Shown: positions 4,505-9,454 of the stretch, piece after piece | How positions within the stretch are numbered: position 1 is the stretch's first letter | Layout of the letters: each line of letters begins with the position of its first letter | Program-made: the position numbers and the translations under genes | Notes under the pieces: generated by a model | What the model saw: only the letters and a program-made list of their open reading frames with translations | What the model was told of the DNA's origin: nothing | Database searches by the model: none | From: Porphyromonadaceae bacterium UBA4277 | Lineage (GTDB): Bacteria; Bacteroidota; Bacteroidia; Bacteroidales; Muribaculaceae | Length of the DNA stretch: 9,454 nt | Reading direction: 5' to 3' | NCBI GenBank assembly: GCA_002395965.1 | Contig: DGVT01000024.1 | Span: forward strand, 1 to 9,454

Positions 4505-5496
4505 TGAATATTCCCTTCCTGAAGAAGAAGCCGGCAGGGCAAGACAAGCCGCAAAAGGCGCTGAAACCCGGATCGGCCGAGGTAGCAAAGGCCCTCAATG
4601 CTTCGGGCGAACGCGGCGAGCTGGTGCTCACTACCGACAACCTGGTCAAGAAATACCGGCAGCGCATTGTGGTCAACCATGTCTCCATTGAGCTGCATCA
4701 GGGCGAAATCGTGGGACTGCTCGGCCCTAACGGAGCCGGCAAGACCACCACATTCTACATGACCACAGGACTGGTCACACCTAATGAGGGAAGGGTTTTT
4801 CTCAACAATGTTGACATCACCACACTACCGGTGTATAAACGCGCCCAACTGGGCATCGGCTATCTGCCACAGGAGGCATCGGTGTTCCGCACCCTGTCGG
4901 TAGAAGACAACATACGCACCATCCTGGAAATGACCGACACCACCCCTGAGTATCAGCGCGACCGGCTGGAGCAACTCATCGCTGAGTTTCACCTTCAAAA
5001 GGTACGCAAAAACTTAGGCAACCGTCTCTCGGGTGGTGAGCGACGCCGCTGCGAGATAGCCCGTTGTCTTGCCATCAACCCACGCTTCATCATGCTCGAC
5101 GAGCCGTTTGCAGGTGTCGATCCAATTGCCGTGGAAGACATTCAGAGCATTGTCTATAGCCTGAAATCGAAAAACATCGGCATTCTTATCACCGACCACA
5201 ATGCCCCCGAGACACTGTCGATTTGCGACCGAGCATACTTGCTTTTCGAAGGTAAAATCCTCTTTGAAGATGCAAGCGAAAAGCTGGCAGAAAACCCCAC
5301 CGTGCGCGACAAATACTTAGGACACAACTTCATCTTCCGCCGCAAAAACTTCGACCACCTGCTCAAAGTGCACAACGCCAATGCCGATAACGACAGCGAT
5401 GTGGCCCCGAGCGAAAATGTCACCGCCGATGACTCACCGGTCATCGGCACCGACGACAGTGCATCAGATAGTAGCAACGACGCCACTACTGCATAA
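4504..5496 (+). CDS. lptB: LPS export ABC transporter ATPase LptB, with extended termini
   Basis: The product is 330 aa. It is the cytosolic ATPase that powers LptFG extraction of lipopolysaccharide from the inner membrane. The ABC landmarks are complete: Walker A GPNGAGKT at 74-81, Q-loop Gln123, signature LSGGER at 175-180, Walker B FIMLDE at 195-200 and switch His232. The LptB-like stretch EPFAGVDPIAVEDIQ follows at 200-214. The core fits about residues 38-285. Typical LptB is about 240-250 aa, so this one has a Lys/Pro-rich N-terminal extension of about 38 residues and an acidic Asp/Ser/Asn-rich tail of about 40 residues (289-330), which look disordered. The ATG at 4504 overlaps the udk stop. 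No other lpt gene is in the window. An internal start cannot be excluded for the N-terminal part, but the overlap supports the one given. Confidence 0.93.
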   Translation: MNIPFLKKKPAGQDKPQKALKPGSAEVAKALNASGERGELVLTTDNLVKKYRQRIVVNHVSIELHQGEIVGLLGPNGAGKTTTFYMTTGLVTPNEGRVFLNNVDITTLPVYKRAQLGIGYLPQEASVFRTLSVEDNIRTILEMTDTTPEYQRDRLEQLIAEFHLQKVRKNLGNRLSGGERRRCEIARCLAINPRFIMLDEPFAGVDPIAVEDIQSIVYSLKSKNIGILITDHNAPETLSICDRAYLLFEGKILFEDASEKLAENPTVRDKYLGHNFIFRRKNFDHLLKVHNANADNDSDVAPSENVTADDSPVIGTDDSASDSSNDATTA

Positions 5497-5522
5497 TCAC
5501 GTTCACTATAACCCAGTGAAAA

Positions 5523-6641
5523 CTACTTCTTGAGCATGACGGCACGGCGGCGGGCAAGCTCGGCATAGCCGCGACGATAGGTTTCCATGTTCTGCGGTAT
5601 GAGCTGCTGGCAGTAGCCGGTTCCCTCACTATTGTAGAGTTTTTTAAGATCGATATAATGCTTGCCGTTGCCCCGCTTGTTATGGAAGACTTCGGCTTTA
5701 CGGCGGTTCACTTTATCGCACTGCACCGAGTGGCGCCCGGTCGTGCTACCGGTCAACTCCTGCGGCACCCCACCCTCTCCGGTCCAGCACGCAAACACCT
5801 CGGCACAAGGCGGATAACCCAATGCAATCCACATGGTAGTGAGGCGGCCGGGCTCGCCGGGCAACACGCCCTCAATCACCACCGACGCCGTGCTGATGGC
5901 ACGGGGGATGAAATCCTGATCCACCACCCACTGCTCGCTATAAGTGTAATCCTTGCCTAACTGGCTGTGATAGAACGTGCGCGAAAGCACCTCGGTGAAA
6001 ACCGACGGCGTGATCTTGCCTTCGGCGATGTATGGCTCAAGCAGGTGCTTCTCGTTGGCATGACGAATGTAGCCCATACCCTCGTCTTTACGGCCACTGA
6101 GCGAATAATTGGTGCGAGTGAGGATGCCCGAAGGCTCATCGGCAAGGTCATATTTCTTATAGGTGAAGTTTCCTGTCTCAAAATAAGCCCCATTGCCATA
6201 GGCATCAATCACGCCGAAGTTGGCTTCCACGCCCATCGGCTTCTTCCATTGCTGCAACAGTCGCTCAAAGTCATCGACGGTGATGCAGCGCTCCAGCGCA
6301 TAGCGCATCACCACGCCTTCCTTGTCCATGTCGCGTTCAGGCACATTATCCTTGTTCAGGTTGTAGGACGCAGTATTCATGATTGCAAAGCCGCGCTCGT
6401 TAAAGCCCATCCATGCCGCAGTGTCACGCCTGTCGCGCGCATCAAACAGTGCCACAAACTCCAGCAGGCCGTCGTGAGCCTTGATGCGTTCCACACGATT
6501 GTTCTGGTCGCCGGTGTCGCGGTTTTTCCACAGCAGCGGGCGCCCGTTAGCTGTCAACTTGCCACTCACGATGGCCGACGTACAGGCCTCGGCAGCAAGT
6601 ATTCCTATCATAGTAATAAGTAAAAAGAAATATCGTTTCAT
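5523..6641 (-). CDS. Secreted C45-type Ntn hydrolase (acyltransferase/peptidase C45 family)
   Basis: The product is 372 aa. Residues 1-19 (MKRYFFLLITMIGILAAEA) form a signal peptide ending in A-E-A, a standard signal peptidase I site, directly before Cys20. The mature start CTSAIVSGK, followed by RPLLWKNRDT at 34-43, resembles the N-terminal nucleophile region of C45 acyltransferases (acyl-CoA:6-aminopenicillanic acid acyltransferase-like), and related blocks such as GFNERGFAIMNTASYN follow. Export would thus leave Cys20 as the free catalytic N-terminus in the periplasm. AEAC is a poor lipobox, so a lipoprotein is less likely. The substrate (peptide, N-acyl amide or conjugate) is unknown; bile-salt or penicillin amidase relatives are the main alternatives. 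It converges with lptB 26 nt away and follows acd after a terminator hairpin. No clear own promoter is seen. Confidence 0.78.
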   Translation of the reverse strand: MKRYFFLLITMIGILAAEACTSAIVSGKLTANGRPLLWKNRDTGDQNNRVERIKAHDGLLEFVALFDARDRRDTAAWMGFNERGFAIMNTASYNLNKDNVPERDMDKEGVVMRYALERCITVDDFERLLQQWKKPMGVEANFGVIDAYGNGAYFETGNFTYKKYDLADEPSGILTRTNYSLSGRKDEGMGYIRHANEKHLLEPYIAEGKITPSVFTEVLSRTFYHSQLGKDYTYSEQWVVDQDFIPRAISTASVVIEGVLPGEPGRLTTMWIALGYPPCAEVFACWTGEGGVPQELTGSTTGRHSVQCDKVNRRKAEVFHNKRGNGKHYIDLKKLYNSEGTGYCQQLIPQNMETYRRGYAELARRRAVMLKK

Positions 6642-6657
6642 AACTGTGGATTAATGA

Positions 6658-6695
6658 AATGTGGGGCACACATTCACAACTGCATGCCCCACATT
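6658..6695 (-). terminator. Terminator hairpin after the acyl-CoA dehydrogenase gene
   Basis: AATGTGGGGCA (6658-6668) and TGCCCCACATT (6685-6695) form a perfect 11-bp GC-rich stem with a 16-nt loop. On the minus strand it is followed by TCATTAAT, a weak T-rich tail, and lies 5 nt after the acd stop. It probably ends the etf-acd transcript. The weak tail could allow read-through into the C45-type gene, for which no separate promoter is obvious. Confidence 0.7.
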
Positions 6696-6700
6696 ATAAA

Positions 6701-8425
6701 TTAGTTTTCAGCTTCTGGCTCAACGGCACGGAAATCGGCCAGGTCGGCAGGCGAGAAGGCCTGCACATAGGCACTGTGAGCCTTGACATTGGCCTCGGCC
6801 ATGCGCACATACACGCCCGCGCTGCTGGCAAACAGTTCCGGAGCACGCGAGGCATCGTCGATGATGAGCAGCGACATGATGATCTCGGCCGTCATGTCGT
6901 AGAGACGACGCGCAAGGAAGTCGTGTGCCTCAACATCACCCATCTCTTTGACAGCTGCTATGGCCTGCTCATATTCTGCCACCATAGCCTTGACACGCTC
7001 CTTGAGCGGCTTCATGGCATCGGCGCACTCGGCTTCGAGCATTTCATTGATCAGGTTGAGATATGTGCCATTAGTTATATAGCGCACTGCTGCCACAACC
7101 TGCAGCTGAGTGGTTCCCTCATAAATCGAGAAGATGCGGGCATCACGATACAGGCGCTGGCTCTTATACTCCATGATAAAGCCCGAGCCGCCATGAATCG
7201 AGATAGCATCATAGGCATTCTGGTTAGCATACTCCGAGTTCATGCCCTTTGCTAAGGGGGTGAAAGCATCGGCCATGCGCTGATACTTCTTCATCTCCTG
7301 GCGCTCCTCGGGAGTGAGGGTGCGCTCGCGGGCTATGTCTTCGAGAGCCTTGTAGATATCGACATAGCGTGCTGTCTGATACAGGAGCGAGCGGCCGGCA
7401 TCCAACTTAGCCTTCATGCGCGAAATCATGTCATACACTGCCGGGAAGTGAACTATCTTCTTCCCGAACTGAGCACGTTCCTTGGCATAGTTAAGGCCTT
7501 CAATATATGCCTCTTGCTCCACGCCCACACTCTGTGCGGCAATGCCAAGGCGGGCACCATTCATCAGAGCCATCACATATTTAATAAGGCCTAAACGAGT
7601 GCTGCCGCACAACTCGGCCTTTGCATTCTTGTAAACAAGCTCACAAGTGGGTGAACCGTGAATACCGAGTTTGTTCTCGATGTGACGCACGTCAACGCCG
7701 CCGTCGCGCTTGTCGTAGATAAACATCGACAGTCCGCGACCATCGGTAGTCCCCTCTTCGCTGCGAGCGAGCACCAGGTGTATGTCGCTGTCGCCATTAG
7801 TGATAAAGCGTTTCACGCCATTCAGGCGCCATGTGCCGTCGGCATCCTGCGTGGCCTTGAGCATCACACGCTGGAGGTCGCTACCGGCATCGGGCTCGGT
7901 CAGGTCCATCGACATGCTTTCGCCGGCACACACGCGAGGGATGAACTTTTCACGCTGCTCTTCGTTGCCAAACTCATAGAGCGTGTCGATGCAGCTCTGA
8001 AGCGACCAGATGTTCTGGAAACCGGCATCGGCAGCCGAAATCATCTCGCTCAGCATCGAGAAGACTACGTTGGGAAGATTCAGGCCGCCATAGCGACGAG
8101 GCATCGACACACCGTGCAGGCCGGCCTTGCGTGTCGCATCCAGATTCTCGAAGGTCTTTGAGGCATAAATCATGCGGCCGTTTTCCAAATGCGGCCCCTC
8201 CTGATCCACACTCTCGCTGTTAGGCTCGATAATCTCGGCGGCTACTTCACCGCAAATTTCAAGCACGCGTTTATAGTTCTCGATTGCATCTTCATAGTTG
8301 ACTGGTGCATCGGCATATTGATCCTTATCGGCGAAGTTGTGCTCGCGAAGTTCGACAATTCGCTTCATCAACGGATGATTAAGGTGGAACCCAATCTCCG
8401 GACGGTCGGTATAATAGTTTGCCAT
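6701..8425 (-). CDS. Acyl-CoA dehydrogenase (long form with C-terminal extension)
   Basis: The product is 574 aa, a soluble FAD enzyme that oxidises an acyl-CoA to the 2-enoyl-CoA and passes electrons to EtfAB. Landmarks in order: MPRRYGGLNLP at 108-118, MDLTEPDAGSDL at 173-184 (FAD contact), NGVKRFITNG at 202-211, RAQFGKKI at 317-324, IHGGSGF at 410-416, and IYEGTTQLQ at 434-442, where Glu436 fits the catalytic base. Beyond about 455 is a helical extension of some 120 residues, so the protein is longer than the roughly 380-aa short-chain enzymes. An inserted charged segment (about 360-385) lies before FAD motif 2. Chain length of the substrate cannot be read from this. It starts 12 nt after the etfA stop, so it is co-transcribed with the etf genes. 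The reverse direction, enoyl-CoA reduction in an anaerobe, is also possible. Confidence 0.92.
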   Translation of the reverse strand: MANYYTDRPEIGFHLNHPLMKRIVELREHNFADKDQYADAPVNYEDAIENYKRVLEICGEVAAEIIEPNSESVDQEGPHLENGRMIYASKTFENLDATRKAGLHGVSMPRRYGGLNLPNVVFSMLSEMISAADAGFQNIWSLQSCIDTLYEFGNEEQREKFIPRVCAGESMSMDLTEPDAGSDLQRVMLKATQDADGTWRLNGVKRFITNGDSDIHLVLARSEEGTTDGRGLSMFIYDKRDGGVDVRHIENKLGIHGSPTCELVYKNAKAELCGSTRLGLIKYVMALMNGARLGIAAQSVGVEQEAYIEGLNYAKERAQFGKKIVHFPAVYDMISRMKAKLDAGRSLLYQTARYVDIYKALEDIARERTLTPEERQEMKKYQRMADAFTPLAKGMNSEYANQNAYDAISIHGGSGFIMEYKSQRLYRDARIFSIYEGTTQLQVVAAVRYITNGTYLNLINEMLEAECADAMKPLKERVKAMVAEYEQAIAAVKEMGDVEAHDFLARRLYDMTAEIIMSLLIIDDASRAPELFASSAGVYVRMAEANVKAHSAYVQAFSPADLADFRAVEPEAEN

Positions 8426-8437
8426 AATTATCTATTC

Positions 8438-9454
8438 TTATTTGCTGTTTTGCTTGTAATACTTGATGAGCTTGGGCACGGTTTCCTCCACAGTGCCTAC
8501 GATCACATAGTCGGCAATCTTGTTGATGGGTGCATCCGGATCGCTGTTGATCGAAATGATGATGCCTGCATCCTGCATGCCGGCAATGTGCTGGATTTGT
8601 CCTGAAATGCCACAGGCAATATATACCTTCGGGTGGACGGTGACACCGGTCTGTCCCACCTGACGGTCGTGGTCAACCCATCCGGCATCCACGGCGGCAC
8701 GCGAAGCACCCACCTCGCCGTGCAGCTCCTTAGCCAGCTGGAAGAGCATGTCGAAGCCCTCCTTGCTGCCCACGCCATAGCCACCGGCTACGACGATAGC
8801 AGCACCCTTGAGGTTGTGCTTAGCCTGCTCCACATGGCGCTCAAGCACCTTCACCACATAGCTCTCGGGCGAAACATATTTCGCAACATCGGGGGCAACC
8901 ACCTCGCCACGAGCCGTGCCACTGTAGAGCGCCTTCTGCATCACGCCGCTGCGCACCGTGGCCATCTGGGGGCGATGGTCGGGATTTACGATTGTGGCCA
9001 CAATGTTACCACCGAAGGCCGGACGTATCTGATAGAGAAGATTCTCATAGTGCTTTCCGGTTTTCACATCATCGTAGTCACCGATTTCAAGCTGGGTGCA
9101 GTCGGCAGTCAAGCCGCTGGTGAGCGACGACGACACGCGCGGTCCGAGGTCGCGGCCTATCACCGTTGCCCCCATCAGGCAGATCTGCGGCTTCTCTTCC
9201 TTAAACAGGTTCACTATTATATCGGTGTGAGGAGCCGACGTGTAAGGAAACAGTCCCTTGCCATCGAAGATAAAAAGTTTGTCCACGCCATAAGGCAGAA
9301 TTTGCTCTTCAACCTTTCCCTTGATACCGTCGCCTATGGCCACGGCATGAAGCTCGACACCAAGTTCTGTAGCGAGCTTGCGCCCCTTGGTGAGCAGTTC
9401 CTGCGACACCTCCACTACGGTGGTGCCTTCTATCTCGCAATATACAAATACGTT
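8438..9454 (-). CDS. etfA: Electron transfer flavoprotein alpha subunit, N-terminus cut by the window edge
   Basis: 338 residues are visible, beginning NVFVYCEIEG with no start codon before the window ends. By comparison with typical EtfA beginnings only one or a few codons are missing. EtfA binds FAD and works with EtfB to carry electrons between acyl-CoA dehydrogenases and the respiratory or fermentative chain. The C-terminal FAD domain is clear: VAGGYGVGS at 222-230, ASRAAVDAGWV at 250-260, GQTG at 267-270 and CGISGQIQHIAGM at 281-293 of the visible part. The N-terminal domain has GRDLGPRVSSSL near 100-111. The GTG at 9415 is internal and should not be taken as the start. The stop lies 12 nt before acd, so they form one operon, and etfB is expected just beyond the edge. 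Confidence 0.95.
   Translation of the reverse strand, partial: NVFVYCEIEGTTVVEVSQELLTKGRKLATELGVELHAVAIGDGIKGKVEEQILPYGVDKLFIFDGKGLFPYTSAPHTDIIVNLFKEEKPQICLMGATVIGRDLGPRVSSSLTSGLTADCTQLEIGDYDDVKTGKHYENLLYQIRPAFGGNIVATIVNPDHRPQMATVRSGVMQKALYSGTARGEVVAPDVAKYVSPESYVVKVLERHVEQAKHNLKGAAIVVAGGYGVGSKEGFDMLFQLAKELHGEVGASRAAVDAGWVDHDRQVGQTGVTVHPKVYIACGISGQIQHIAGMQDAGIIISINSDPDAPINKIADYVIVGTVEETVPKLIKYYKQNSK

Noticed and set aside
4007..4588. Long minus-strand frame (193 codons) opposite udk
   Set aside because: It lies antisense to the fully conserved udk and has no family signature or promoter.
5501..5520. TTCACT/AGTGAA inverted repeat between convergent lptB and the C45-type gene
   Set aside because: Only 6 bp with a 7-nt loop and no T-run on either strand, so a terminator is not supported.
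6659..7255. Plus-strand frames opposite acd, including one of 198 codons
   Set aside because: They are shadows of the acyl-CoA dehydrogenase gene, which has all expected motifs on the minus strand.

Overview
The window looks like a chromosomal segment of a Bacteroidales bacterium (phylum Bacteroidota), possibly near Muribaculaceae or Prevotellaceae; the family is a guess. The grounds are promoters of the Bacteroidota type (TTTG, about 19 nt, TAnnTTTG), A-rich leaders with no Shine-Dalgarno sequence before start codons, and protein sequences that read like Bacteroidales LptB, Udk, EtfA and acyl-CoA dehydrogenase.

Bases 1-1400 are AT-richer and accessory-like. They hold a small exported protein of unknown function, a strong terminator, a decayed or spurious coding fragment, and a small DUF3267-type membrane protein with an HExxH motif. 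Bases 1440-2000 hold a minus-strand tRNA operon: a clear promoter, three tandem tRNA-Gly(GCC) genes on a 123-bp repeat period, one tRNA-Leu(GAG), and a terminator hairpin. Bases 1990-2390 are non-coding.

Bases 2395-5496 form a plus-strand core block: a short protein of the L-fucose/L-arabinose isomerase fold family (COG2407-like), then uridine kinase (udk) overlapping by one base with lptB, the ATPase of the LPS exporter. Facing it on the minus strand are a secreted C45-type Ntn hydrolase, an acyl-CoA dehydrogenase and etfA. EtfA, with EtfB presumably just outside the window, would carry electrons from the acyl-CoA dehydrogenase.

The most unusual structure is a modular tandem repeat directly in front of two genes, the isomerase-like gene (2233-2370, two copies) and udk (3616-3860, three copies). 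The copies share flanks (CTCACGCTCGG on the left, TCGC or CGCGC then TTATTCG on the right) but carry a different palindromic core at each locus. Both cores place a TTTG box 19-20 nt before a TAACTTTG box in the gene-proximal copy. In all three upstream copies that box reads TAACGTTG and continues into a conserved GGCCnnCGGCCTAAGTTA linker. This looks like a dispersed promoter-bearing palindromic repeat family. Its biological role is inferred, not shown.
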